Assembly: GCA_001464665.1 (NCBI GenBank)
Contig: LNDP01000014.1
Span: 186,001-250,000, forward strand
Direction of reading: 5' to 3'
Length of the DNA: 64,000 nt
Source: Acidobacteria bacterium Ga0074141
GTDB lineage: Bacteria; Acidobacteriota; Blastocatellia; Pyrinomonadales; Pyrinomonadaceae
Shown in pieces: positions 1 to 8,401 of this stretch. Each line of letters starts with the position of its first letter. The first letter of the stretch is position 1. Position numbers and translations under genes: made by a program. The notes beneath the pieces were generated by a model. That model made no database searches and was not told where the DNA came from. It saw only the letters and a list, made by a program, of their open reading frames with translations.

Positions 1-1
1 G

Positions 2-625
2 CAGATTCACTTCTATGCGAAGGCCGACGATGGCGCATCTGCGGAAGTTGTACTTACCGAAATCGTCGAAAGAAGTACAGCGGAACTCGGCGATGCTGTT
101 TTCTCGACCGATGGCGAGGCGATGGAAGAGGTGATCGGCCGGATGTTGCGCGAACGCGGAGAAACGCTCGCGCTCGCCGAGAGCTGCACGGGCGGATTGA
201 TCGGCCGGCGAGTGACTGAGGTTCCCGGGTCTTCGGACTACTTTCTTGAGGGGGCTATCACATATTCGAACGCGGCAAAAACGCGTGTGTTAGGAGTTCC
301 CGCGGAGACGATTGAGAAATTCGGGGCTGTCAGTGCGGAAACGGCAGAAGCGATGGCAGCCGGGATGCTTGAGCGTTCGGGAGCCGATCACGCGGTTTCT
401 GTAACCGGTATTGCTGGGCCCGGTGGTGGCAGTGAGGAAAAGCCGGTTGGCACGGTTTTCATTGGAATTGCAAATAACCAAGGTGTCCGTTCGGTCAAGA
501 TAGTTCTTCCTGGCGATCGCTACCTCATCCGATGGCGAGCGAGCCAGGCGGCACTTGATGTGCTTCGGCGGTCTCTTTTACGGGCTGACAGATCTTCAGG
601 AGGACGCGATTACAGCCTTACTTGA
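2..625 (+). CDS. cinA: CinA C-terminal part (partial, 5' end outside window)
   Basis: The open frame enters from the window edge, so only the last 207 residues are visible. They cover the end of the linker that follows the MoCF-like domain and the whole CinA_C (PncC) domain. Diagnostic stretches are LALAESCTGGLIGRRVTEVPG, YSNAAKTRVLGV and SVTGIAGPGGG. In this family the C-terminal domain deamidates nicotinamide mononucleotide, recycling the pyridine nucleotide by-product of DNA ligase; the N-terminal domain can be an ADP-ribose pyrophosphatase. The ATG at 122 would give a free-standing PncC, but the frame upstream is open and reads like the linker of full-length CinA. The 3' end overlaps the next gene. 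Confidence 0.93.
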   Translation, partial: QIHFYAKADDGASAEVVLTEIVERSTAELGDAVFSTDGEAMEEVIGRMLRERGETLALAESCTGGLIGRRVTEVPGSSDYFLEGAITYSNAAKTRVLGVPAETIEKFGAVSAETAEAMAAGMLERSGADHAVSVTGIAGPGGGSEEKPVGTVFIGIANNQGVRSVKIVLPGDRYLIRWRASQAALDVLRRSLLRADRSSGGRDYSLT

Positions 626-1355
626 ACGGTTAAAAAGGACGCTTAAAGAACTCGGTCATCTGACCCCGATGGCGTTCGTCGCGACGTTCCTTCCAGTTGT
701 CGGCAGCACATTTTTGATCGCGTTTCTCGTGCCGATCGGAGATTCGCTAAAAGCTGAACCGATTGCCGGGATGGCCTTTTACGCGGCGGGCGTGATCGCA
801 TTCTGCGGCCTTTCGCTTTTGCCGACGAACGTCATTGGCCTTGTTGGCGGATTTGCATTCGGCTTTGGCCCGGGCCTTGCTGTGCTTATCCTCAGCATCG
901 TTGCGGCCGCGTTCTTTTCGTATCTAGTTTATCGAAGGATCGGTTCCCGCCGGTTTGCCGACATAATTGAGAAGCACCCGCGTTCGGCCGCCGTTTACCA
1001 TGCACTTCTTCGCGAGAGCCCGGCCCGCACCCTCTCGATCATATTCCTTGTGCGGCTCTCGATCGTTATGCCGTTTTCGCTTACTAATTTTCTCTTGGCT
1101 TCCGCCCGTGTTCCGGTCCTCGCCTTTTGCGTCGGAACGTTCTTCGGGATGCTGCCTCGCTCGGCCGCTGTGGCATTTGTCGGCTCCGGGCTTTCCGAAC
1201 TCGATCTTCAGGACCGCGGCGACATTTTATTTCTAGCCTTCGGCATCGCTGCAACTATAGCAACGATGGTTGTTATAACAGTGATCAGCCGCAGAGCCCT
1301 CGACCGGTTGACGGCGGAAAGCGGATCTGCCAAAACCGAGGTTCAGACAACCTAA
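558..1355 (+). CDS. TVP38/TMEM64 (DedA-like) family membrane protein
   Basis: A polytopic inner-membrane protein with about six hydrophobic segments. It has the SNARE-associated/VTT-type core, including the Gly-rich LVGGFAFGFGPGLAV and the later RLSIVMPFSLTNFLLA region. Family members are linked to lipid scrambling or to envelope and selenite phenotypes; no specific substrate can be assigned. The start is uncertain. ATG 558 gives a 68-nt overlap with cinA and an unusual MCFGGLFYG leader. A perfect AGGAGG at 598-603 is followed after 5 nt by an in-frame ATT (609), which gives a more family-like start (ITALLERLKRTL). The next in-frame ATG is 669. The overlap implies co-transcription with cinA. 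Confidence 0.8.
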   Translation: MCFGGLFYGLTDLQEDAITALLERLKRTLKELGHLTPMAFVATFLPVVGSTFLIAFLVPIGDSLKAEPIAGMAFYAAGVIAFCGLSLLPTNVIGLVGGFAFGFGPGLAVLILSIVAAAFFSYLVYRRIGSRRFADIIEKHPRSAAVYHALLRESPARTLSIIFLVRLSIVMPFSLTNFLLASARVPVLAFCVGTFFGMLPRSAAVAFVGSGLSELDLQDRGDILFLAFGIAATIATMVVITVISRRALDRLTAESGSAKTEVQTT

Positions 1356-1492
1356 CTCTTGCTTTTTCTGGCATTAAAGCAGAAAATCACGGAATGGCTT
1401 CTTGGCCGCCTGGGTCAAACGGAACTTTTTCTGTTCGGCATCGTGTAATCAAGATGGCTGCGGCTAACTGCGGCCGCTCTGAGGAACAAAAG

Positions 1493-3994
1493 ATGATACG
1501 AATCAGTGCTTTAGCTCGCCTCCGCGTACCTGTTACTTTATTGCTTCTGCTTGCTTTGCTTGCTCCGGTTCCGGCAATGGCGTCGAACAATGGGAAGAAA
1601 AAGTTCAAGGAAGGCATGCGTCATGAGGTAGCCGAGGAATGGGACAAGGCGGCGGAGGCCTTCGCGATGGCAGTTGCGGAGAGCCCAAAGAATCCTGAAT
1701 ATCGCCTTCACCTTGTGCGATCGCTCTTTAATGCCTCGCAGATGTATATGAAACGCGGCCGGCTGGCGGCGGAGCAAAAGGACTATGAAGGGGCCTATGT
1801 TGCGTTCCGAAAGGCCTATGGCTTCGACCCCGTGAACGAGTTGGCACGCTCTGAGATGGCACGGATGATCCGCCTCCAGGAAGAGGCGATGGGCGGGCCG
1901 AAAAAGCCGATCGAGGGCGACGTAAGGCTTGTTCCGACATCCGGTGATCCAACAATGCCGCAGGGATTTCAGCTTCCTCAGCAGATGGAGAAGCTACGGG
2001 ACCTGCCGTTTCCGAGCGGCGTAAATCTTCAGTTCATTATTCGCGAACTCGCGAAGGACCTCGACCTTAACGTGCTCTTCGACACGGGTTCGCAGCAGCT
2101 TGCGACGCGGACGGTGCGGATCGAGCTTAAGAACGTAACTGCCGCTCGTGCCCTCGACTACATCTTTTTGCAGGAGAACCTCTTTTTCCAAAAGGTCGGG
2201 CCGCGGACGATCCTTGTTGCTGATAATGCCCGCAGGGCACTTCTTCAGCAGCTTGTGCTTCGGACGTTCTTTCTTGCGAACGCTAGCCCAAAGGACATCA
2301 AGGCCGTTATCCAAACGGCGATCCCGGCACAGCAGGGCCGAACGCAGACCATTGTCCTCGAGGATGCAGCCACGAACAGCGTCACCGTTCGAGACACTGC
2401 CGAGAACGTCGCTTTGATCGGGAGCCTTATCCAGTCGCTTGATAAAGACCGCGCTGAGGTCGTTATGGACGTTGCGATCTATGAGGTCAATAAGAATGAC
2501 CTGCTGCAGTTCGGCAATCAGATCGGCACCGCCGGTGACGGTGCGACCTTGCTCAATCTCGGTGGAATTGGGCTGCCGTTTGCCAGAGTCGGTACAACAG
2601 GAAACATTACGGGCGGCATGCGGTTTCCGAATATCGGGTCTTCGAGTTTGGCTATCGGGTTGCCGGTCAGTACGATCGCGGCCCTGCAAACAAAGACCAA
2701 TACGAAACTTCTCGCTTCGACCCAGATCCACGCGTTTAACAACGAGGATTCCTCGGCTCGGATCGGGCAGCGGGTGCCGGTACGGACAGCCTCTTTTGCT
2801 CCGGTCGGAAATACGGGCGGACAGAACCCTAACAATAACTTTGTCGGCGACGTGATCAATTATGAGCAAGTCGGTTTGACCCTGAAATTTAAGCCGATCG
2901 TTTTTCCGAATCAGGACGTTCAGGTTGCGATGGAGATCGAGTCCAAGGACGTAGCCGGCGGAACTTTTGATAACCCGATCTTTACCGAGCGGACGATCAA
3001 AGGCACAGCACGGGTGCAGAATAACAAGACCCTGCTACTGGCGAGCGTTGCTCAGGGCGTTGAGTCGCGTGGGCGTTCGGGTCTGCCGCTGGTTGGGTTG
3101 ATCCCGATCCTCGGTCGGCTGTTTACTGCTCCGACCAAAGAAAATCGGCAGGTCGATATTGTCATTGCCGTCACGCCGCGTGTGATCCGGGCTCCGGCCA
3201 TCGTCCCCGAGGATGAGATCGAACGACCGACGGGTAGCGTCGCTACACCGACAGGCGGTTCGCTCGAGGCGATGCTCATACAGGAAGAGCGCGATGAGTA
3301 TCTCGCGTCAGTACGTCGGTTGCCAAAGAACTCTGACGTTCAGCTTGCGGATCAGGCTGTGACCGATGCTCCGACATACGTTCGTACCGCTCTGCCCGAG
3401 CCGACTGATGACAAAGCTTCGACGGCCGTCGCTGTCGAAACCCCGCGAACCGAGACAACGCCATCTAGCGACGTTCCGGCATTGCGGCGGATCGATACAA
3501 GTCCGGCGGAATTGAACCTTCGTCAAACGGCGAATACGGTTGCTCCGGTAACGGAAGAAAAGGCCGTCGCGTCGCCTGAACCAGGCAAGTCCGTAATCGG
3601 TGAGCGTGAGGCAAGGATCACCTTCGGAGCGGAGGTGCCGAGCCTTGAAATGGGTAAGATCTACCGGATACCAGTGATGATCGAAGCCGCCGGTTCGTTC
3701 AACTCGGCCGTGCTTGGGCTTTCATTCGATGAACAGCGTATTGCGGTTCGTTCAGTGATCTATGGCGAGGTCTTTGGCCCGCGTTCGGCGACTCCTGCGG
3801 CTCCGTTCCTTAATCAGAACGGAAAGCTCTACGTTTCGCTCCGGGGTGATTCGGGAGAGCTCTTCCGCTCGAGCGGAACCCTCGCGATGATCGAGATAGA
3901 GGCACTGCAGGACGGTCCGGCGTTGATGAGTTTCGAGCGTGATGTGATGAGCATCATCGCCGCAGACGGCCGGAGCCTTTCGATAATCAGGTAG
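1493..3994 (+). CDS. Secretin (GspD/PilQ family) with N-terminal TPR and C-terminal cohesin-like domain
   Basis: An 833-residue exported outer-membrane secretin. A signal peptide covers about residues 1-29 (Leu-rich core, APVPAMA cleavage region). A TPR-like helical part follows at about 30-110, then an STN/N0-like domain at about 165-245 and an N1-like ring domain (FFLANASPKDIKAVIQ, TNSVTVRDTAENV). The secretin core lies at about 390-565, with GLPLVGLIPILGRLF and VDIVIAVTPRVIRAP. A Pro/Thr-rich linker leads to a beta-rich cohesin-like domain at about 702-833. In type II secretion or type IV pili such proteins form the outer-membrane gate. The ATG at 1493 precedes the signal peptide; the open frame upstream to 1127 lacks one and runs over the previous gene. 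Two pseudopilins and a PilM-like gene follow. Confidence 0.9.
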   Translation: MIRISALARLRVPVTLLLLLALLAPVPAMASNNGKKKFKEGMRHEVAEEWDKAAEAFAMAVAESPKNPEYRLHLVRSLFNASQMYMKRGRLAAEQKDYEGAYVAFRKAYGFDPVNELARSEMARMIRLQEEAMGGPKKPIEGDVRLVPTSGDPTMPQGFQLPQQMEKLRDLPFPSGVNLQFIIRELAKDLDLNVLFDTGSQQLATRTVRIELKNVTAARALDYIFLQENLFFQKVGPRTILVADNARRALLQQLVLRTFFLANASPKDIKAVIQTAIPAQQGRTQTIVLEDAATNSVTVRDTAENVALIGSLIQSLDKDRAEVVMDVAIYEVNKNDLLQFGNQIGTAGDGATLLNLGGIGLPFARVGTTGNITGGMRFPNIGSSSLAIGLPVSTIAALQTKTNTKLLASTQIHAFNNEDSSARIGQRVPVRTASFAPVGNTGGQNPNNNFVGDVINYEQVGLTLKFKPIVFPNQDVQVAMEIESKDVAGGTFDNPIFTERTIKGTARVQNNKTLLLASVAQGVESRGRSGLPLVGLIPILGRLFTAPTKENRQVDIVIAVTPRVIRAPAIVPEDEIERPTGSVATPTGGSLEAMLIQEERDEYLASVRRLPKNSDVQLADQAVTDAPTYVRTALPEPTDDKASTAVAVETPRTETTPSSDVPALRRIDTSPAELNLRQTANTVAPVTEEKAVASPEPGKSVIGEREARITFGAEVPSLEMGKIYRIPVMIEAAGSFNSAVLGLSFDEQRIAVRSVIYGEVFGPRSATPAAPFLNQNGKLYVSLRGDSGELFRSSGTLAMIEIEALQDGPALMSFERDVMSIIAADGRSLSIIR

Positions 3995-3997
3995 TAA

Positions 3998-4657
3998 ATG
4001 AAACGGACGCAGATCATCGATACCAAAAGAACGGACGGCGGTTACACGCTCTTCGAGCTGATCATCACACTGACGGTTCTCGCTGTGTTCGTAATGGGAA
4101 CCGTTCCGATCGCGCAAAATGCCTATAAGCGGCAGAAGGAAGTTCGGCTGCGGGAAACGCTGCGGATGATCCGCTCGGCGATCGATGAATTCAAGCGGGA
4201 CTCGGTTGGGGCATGCCCGCAAGGTTCGATAACTACAGGAAACCCAACCCGTGGGCCGCAAGCCGGTGCTCAGGTACCGACCGACCCGCGAAGCCGCGTG
4301 GTCATTGATGACTGCACAATATTTGACTCAGAGAATATCGACCGCTATCCGCCAAGCCTCGAAGTGCTGGTTGATGGTGTCCGGGTCAAACAGCGGGGAA
4401 TCAGCCTGACAGGCGGGAGCGGGCTTGGAGCGGGCACGCGGCAGGCGACAGAGATAAATGATAATGAGACCGAGGAAGTAACCAAGGTCTATTTGCGGGA
4501 ACTGCCGATAGACCCGATGACAGGCGAGACAAATTGGAACCTTCGTTCCTCGTATCAGCCGCCGGGCGATGATTCATGGGATTCGGTTAACGTCTTCGAT
4601 GTCCGATCTTCTTCGAGCGAAACGTCCCTGGGCGGTGACAAGTATAGTGACTGGTAA
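3998..4657 (+). CDS. Type II secretion / type IV pilus pseudopilin (GspG-like)
   Basis: A 219-residue prepilin. The leader ends in Gly-Gly followed by YTLFELIITLTVLAVF, a class III prepilin peptidase site (G before an aromatic residue, Glu at mature position 5) with the N-terminal hydrophobic helix. The rest resembles GspG: the stretch LRETLRMIRSAIDEFKRD, then a long loop, and a YLRELPIDPMTGE motif like the calcium-loop region of GspG. It starts 3 nt after the secretin stop and overlaps the next pseudopilin, so the three are one transcript. It would be processed by PilD/GspO, which is not in the window. Confidence 0.9.
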   Translation: MKRTQIIDTKRTDGGYTLFELIITLTVLAVFVMGTVPIAQNAYKRQKEVRLRETLRMIRSAIDEFKRDSVGACPQGSITTGNPTRGPQAGAQVPTDPRSRVVIDDCTIFDSENIDRYPPSLEVLVDGVRVKQRGISLTGGSGLGAGTRQATEINDNETEEVTKVYLRELPIDPMTGETNWNLRSSYQPPGDDSWDSVNVFDVRSSSSETSLGGDKYSDW

Positions 4658-5060
4658 ACTCATTCAAAAACGGCTCAGCCGCGGCCAAGGCGGATTCTCG
4701 CTTCTTGAGCTGATGATCGCGATGTTCATCCTGATCATTCTGCTCTCGGTCGCCATCCCGACCTACCAGCGAAGCGTTCAGCAGGCCCGCGAGACCGTAC
4801 TGAAGGAAAACCTCTGGCAGATGCGGCGGGCTGTCGATCAATTTGGCGCGGACAAGGGACGGTTGCCATCGTCGATCGACGAACTCGTTGAGCTGAATTA
4901 TCTCCGCGAGGTCCCATACGACCCCATCACTGAGACGCAGGAATGGGAAGAAGTCTCGGGCGACGACCCGCTTAAAGGCGAAGGTGCACAGGGGCTTCGC
5001 GATGTAAAGAGCCGGGCGGATGGCCGCGATGCCGATGGCAAAGCTTATAGCGAGTATTAA
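4647..5060 (+). CDS. Second GspG-like pseudopilin
   Basis: About 137 residues from GTG 4647, with a prepilin cleavage site (GQGGFSLLELMIAMFILI, Glu at position +5) and a hydrophobic N-terminal helix. QMRRAVDQFGADKGRLPSS and LREVPYDPIT match the GspG core, so it is a paralogue of the gene just upstream. The start could also be GTG 4635 or ATG 4599; a longer frame begins at 4569. GTG 4647 was chosen because it leaves a short basic leader (VTGKLIQKRLSRGQGG) typical of prepilins. It overlaps the preceding gene by 11 nt. Two adjacent GspG-like genes suggest a heteromeric pseudopilus or a pilin-like appendage. Confidence 0.87.
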   Translation: MTGKLIQKRLSRGQGGFSLLELMIAMFILIILLSVAIPTYQRSVQQARETVLKENLWQMRRAVDQFGADKGRLPSSIDELVELNYLREVPYDPITETQEWEEVSGDDPLKGEGAQGLRDVKSRADGRDADGKAYSEY

Positions 5061-5080
5061 GGACGAGGCACGCCTGAATA

Positions 5081-6007
5081 ATGTTCTCATTTCTTACAGA
5101 ACCAAGTTATCCCAAGGCCGCTCTCGGGCTTGAACGGTCGAGCGTATCTGCCGTCGAGGTAAGCCGGGGCGGCAAACGCTCGTTCTCGGTTCGCGGTGCC
5201 GCTGTCATTCCGCTCGCCAATGGTGTTCTTATCCCGTCGTTTACGGAACGAAATATTCTAGATGTAGGCGCGTTTCGGTCGGCCCTTTTGGAGGCGATGA
5301 CCGGTGCGGGCCTGATGAATAGAAAGCGGTGGTCGGTATCGCTTCCCGCAGAGGCGGCGCGTTCGGCGATCCTAACGGTCGAGGACGGCGGCAAAGGCAG
5401 CGGTGAAGAGATCCTTGAATGGAAGGCCGAGCAGATGTTTGGCTTGCCCGCCCGCGAACTTAGGGTCAATCGGCGAAAGATCGCCTCCGAGGGCAATGGA
5501 CGCAGCCGTTATTTTGCCACGGCGGTCCGCCTGACCGTGATCGACGAGTACGAGTCAATGTTTGAAGAAATGGGCTTGCACGCCGGTCTTCTTTTGCCGA
5601 AGCCGGTGGCGGAAGCCCGTTGGCTAAGCGGGCCGCAGATGTTTGGCGATTCACTTTTGATCAGCTCACACGAAGACGGCTTTACAGCGATCCTGCTCCG
5701 GGGCGGCGAAGTTTCCGTACTTCGGTCCGTGACGTGTGCACCGGCTGAGATCGACGACGAGGTCTATCGCCTTTTGCTTTTCTACAATGACCGTTTCGGC
5801 TCGGAGGGCGAGTCGGCCCTGTCGCGTGTTCTCGCACTCGGTTCCGGGCTCGAACATTCACATTTACAAGCCGCTGCGAAAGAGGCCCTTGGCCGTTCAC
5901 TCGAAGTCCTAAGTCCCGGTGATGTTGGGTTTATGAGCAACGAGCGGTCGCTTCCGTTCGACGTGCTTGCGGCCCCTGCCGGACTTGCTTCGCTCGGGTA
6001 CAACTAA
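5081..6007 (+). CDS. PilM/GspL-like actin-fold assembly protein
   Basis: A 308-residue soluble protein. It begins with an actin/FtsA-type segment (AALGLERSSVSAVEVSRGGKR) and continues like PilM: VSLPAEAARSAILTVED, then ILEWKAEQMFGLPARELRV. In type IV pilus and type II systems PilM/GspL binds nucleotide in the cytoplasm and links the cytoplasmic parts to PilN/PilO. No PilN/O/P gene follows; the next gene is a sigma factor. It lies 20 nt after the second pseudopilin and belongs to the same operon. The family call rests on the N-terminal half and the context; the C-terminal half is divergent. Confidence 0.78.
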   Translation: MFSFLTEPSYPKAALGLERSSVSAVEVSRGGKRSFSVRGAAVIPLANGVLIPSFTERNILDVGAFRSALLEAMTGAGLMNRKRWSVSLPAEAARSAILTVEDGGKGSGEEILEWKAEQMFGLPARELRVNRRKIASEGNGRSRYFATAVRLTVIDEYESMFEEMGLHAGLLLPKPVAEARWLSGPQMFGDSLLISSHEDGFTAILLRGGEVSVLRSVTCAPAEIDDEVYRLLLFYNDRFGSEGESALSRVLALGSGLEHSHLQAAAKEALGRSLEVLSPGDVGFMSNERSLPFDVLAAPAGLASLGYN

Positions 6008-6094
6008 GCACAAAGCTCTAGCTCCAAGAAAAAAAGTTTGCAGGCAGACTTGATTCTGCGGAACTCTTGCTGTCAAGATGGCGTTTTAACCTCT

Positions 6095-6694
6095 ATGGCG
6101 GTCTTTTCTCTGGCAAACCCTGTAACTTCGCTCGTTGACGCGGAACTTGTTCGCGAAGCGATTCGCGGAGGCGAGGGCAGCTTTGAAGAATTGGTCCGGA
6201 GATATCAGCGTCCGATCGTTGGTTATGTTTACCGAATGCTTGGCGATTACGAGTCCGCCCTGGACGTCAGCCAAGAGGTCTTCATCAAGGTCCACAACTC
6301 CCTCGGCCGGTTCGACTCGGAATACAAATTCTCAACTTGGATATATCGCATCGCCCACAATGCCGCTATCGACCATATGCGGCGTAATTCCCAAATCACT
6401 TTTAGTCTTGAAACCGAGAATGCCGATGGTGCGTATGAACTCCAGGTCGAATGCCAAAAGCCCTCGCCGGAAAAGCTAAGAGAGCTAAGCGAGTGGCGGA
6501 CCGAGATCGAAGCCGTCATTGCCGAGCTTCCCGTGGCTTACAGGGAACTGATAATTCTTCGGCATGGCCGCGACCTTAGCTACGATGAGATAGCTGAGGT
6601 CACGGAGCTTCCGCTCGGAACTGTGAAAAACCGGCTTTTCCGTGCTCGCGAAATGATGCGCGGCCTGCTCGAAGCAAGGGGTTTCTCAGCTTAA
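6095..6694 (+). CDS. ECF RNA polymerase sigma factor (RpoE-like)
   Basis: A 199-residue sigma-70 group 4 protein. Region 2 (FEELVRRYQRPIVGYVYRML, ALDVSQEVFIKVHNSLGRFD, FSTWIYRIAHNAAIDHMRR) is followed by region 4 (LPVAYRELIILRHGRDLSYDEIAEVTELPLGTVKNRLFRAR). ATG 6095 gives the usual short N-terminus; a longer frame from 6038 is possible. Upstream, GGAACT at 6060-6065 resembles the -35 box of many ECF promoters, so autoregulation is possible. The next gene encodes a zinc-finger anti-sigma candidate, the usual partner arrangement. Confidence 0.93.
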   Translation: MAVFSLANPVTSLVDAELVREAIRGGEGSFEELVRRYQRPIVGYVYRMLGDYESALDVSQEVFIKVHNSLGRFDSEYKFSTWIYRIAHNAAIDHMRRNSQITFSLETENADGAYELQVECQKPSPEKLRELSEWRTEIEAVIAELPVAYRELIILRHGRDLSYDEIAEVTELPLGTVKNRLFRAREMMRGLLEARGFSA

Positions 6695-6718
6695 CTATCC
6701 ATTCGACAATTTGAATAC

Positions 6719-7297
6719 GTGGAAGCGGAGATCAAAGATATTATCCACGAAGATGCGAGCCTCTGCGGCCAGGAGGCCGTGCTCGCCTTTCTAGATGGAT
6801 TGCCGGGCCCGGAGGCGATGCTTGCCTTTGAGTCGCATCTCGAGGTGTGCTCGGGCTGCAGGGAAAGTGTTAACCGGGAAAAGCTGTTTTCAGGCCTGCT
6901 CGATACTTCGCTGGTGAGCGAGCCTGAAGTGCCGCTACCGAAAGATTTTGCAAAGCGAGTCGCAGTTACCGCCGAGAGCTCTGTAGTTGGCACGGCCGAT
7001 CGGTCCAACACGCTGAGAGCCGCTGTGATAGTTGCCGTTCTACTATTTCTTGCGGCGATCGCAGCCGGCGAAAAAGGAATATCTGTCGCGAGCTTGGCAG
7101 TTGAACAGCTCGGGGTGATCGCTCTCGCGGTAATGCATCTGGTTTACAGTATCGGTGTTTCGGTGGCCGTTCTGATGCGGGCGGCGACTGCGCCGGTCGT
7201 CGATGGGCCGCTGACTTTACCGGTTCTGGCTCTTTTCGTCGCGGTTGCGATGTTTATATTTTTCCGGAGCCGTCAACCCGGTAATACGGCCAACTGA
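6719..7297 (+). CDS. Zinc-finger anti-sigma factor, membrane-anchored
   Basis: 192 residues from GTG 6719. The N-terminal ~50 residues carry the ZAS/zf-HC2 signature: AVLAFLDGLPGPEAMLAFESHLEVCSGCRE, with the H-x3-C-x2-C ligand set in SHLEVCSGC. A linker and three hydrophobic segments follow (about 100-120, 130-150 and 165-185). In this family the cytoplasmic zinc domain sequesters the cognate ECF sigma at the membrane until a signal triggers release. The gene follows the sigma gene by 24 nt. The multi-pass membrane part differs from the usual single helix, so sensing may take place within the membrane. Confidence 0.85.
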   Translation: MEAEIKDIIHEDASLCGQEAVLAFLDGLPGPEAMLAFESHLEVCSGCRESVNREKLFSGLLDTSLVSEPEVPLPKDFAKRVAVTAESSVVGTADRSNTLRAAVIVAVLLFLAAIAAGEKGISVASLAVEQLGVIALAVMHLVYSIGVSVAVLMRAATAPVVDGPLTLPVLALFVAVAMFIFFRSRQPGNTAN

Positions 7298-7307
7298 AGT
7301 TAGGGAA

Positions 7308-8255
7308 GTGTTGACTGCCCAAAAGAGAACGAGAACATTATTGCTCGCGATATTCTTCGCGGGCCTATTCGTGCTGTTGTCCTCCGAGGGCCGGGCCATA
7401 ACGATGATCACGTTCTCGGAGCAGGACGATGGCCAAACTCTCGTCATCGACAATGCCCCGGACATGAATGTCATCTCGTTCGGCAAAAAGGTCGTGATCC
7501 GCGGAAAGGCGAAAGAGGTCTTTGCCTGGGGCGGCGACGTCGTTGTTGAAGGCACGGTCGAATCGGACGTCGCTACGCTCGGCGGTTCTGTGATCCAGAA
7601 GCAAGACGGAAAGATCGGCGGGGCGGTCATCGTGATCGGAGGGGCATATCGCCCCGAAGGTGCGGAACCGATGCGAGGGGCGGACAAAGAGACCGTTGTC
7701 TTTGGAATGTTTGAAGAAGAGTTCCGGGACCTTGCAAAAAATCCATCTCAGATACTTTCGCCATCCTTCACACCTGCTTTTTTCGCTCAGCGCATCCTAT
7801 CGGCCTTGTTTTGGTTCATCGTCACATTTACTTTTGTTTCGCTTGCACCAGGTTCGGTCAGCCGGGCCATCGCCCGAACGAACTTGACGCCCCTTAAGGT
7901 TTTCGGCATCGGCGGCGGAATGTTTGCTCTTTTCGGGCTTTTCGTAATTGTTTCATTGCGATATATGCCGGACTATCTCGGGGCGGTCGTTAGCTTGATG
8001 GCATTCGTTCTCTTGCTACTCGCCTATGTGTTCGGACGGATCGTGCTGCAAGTGAGTCTCGGTAAAGCGATCCAGAAATATCTAGGTTTTAGCATCGCCC
8101 GATCTGAACCGGCCGCAATACTCCTTGGCGTACTCGCTTGGACCGTCATTCTTTCCATCCCTTACCTCTGGACAATGGCGGCATTTGCCCTCTTTATCGC
8201 CGGCGTCGGGCTCGTCGCAACCGGCAGAGTTCAACGCGTCTTTGGCCAGCCGTAA
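7308..8255 (+). CDS. Bactofilin-like/polymer-forming domain membrane protein
   Basis: About 315 residues. A signal peptide or first membrane helix (LLLAIFFAGLFVLLSSEGRA) is followed by a right-handed beta-type repeat region at about 40-110 with bactofilin-like spacing (KKVVIRGKAKEVFAWGGDVVVEGTVES, DVATLGGSV, GGAVIVIGG). The C-terminal half has about four hydrophobic helices. This beta-domain plus polytopic arrangement is common in Acidobacteriota and Chloroflexi proteins of unknown role. GTG 7308 and TTG 7311 are both possible starts, just after AGGGAAG at 7302-7308. It follows the anti-sigma gene by 10 nt, so it is probably in the sigma operon and may act in the envelope response. Confidence 0.75.
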   Translation: MLTAQKRTRTLLLAIFFAGLFVLLSSEGRAITMITFSEQDDGQTLVIDNAPDMNVISFGKKVVIRGKAKEVFAWGGDVVVEGTVESDVATLGGSVIQKQDGKIGGAVIVIGGAYRPEGAEPMRGADKETVVFGMFEEEFRDLAKNPSQILSPSFTPAFFAQRILSALFWFIVTFTFVSLAPGSVSRAIARTNLTPLKVFGIGGGMFALFGLFVIVSLRYMPDYLGAVVSLMAFVLLLLAYVFGRIVLQVSLGKAIQKYLGFSIARSEPAAILLGVLAWTVILSIPYLWTMAAFALFIAGVGLVATGRVQRVFGQP

Positions 8256-8401
8256 ATCCCATAAGTGCTACGTTTTACAATTCTTTACATAATTTGGTGA
8301 ACCTAGGCCAAATTAATTACGTCATAATTAACTTCGGAGGCATCCATTGCCTCAGAGCGGACGAAAAACGATTGCGGTCACGGTTTTCGCAAGTGAAAAT
8401 T

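Noticed and set aside
8337-8353. GAGGCA-TCCAT-TGCCTC hairpin before the DUF5666-like gene
   Set aside because: Short stem with no U-run; resembles the 13.4-kb terminator stem by chance but lacks terminator features.
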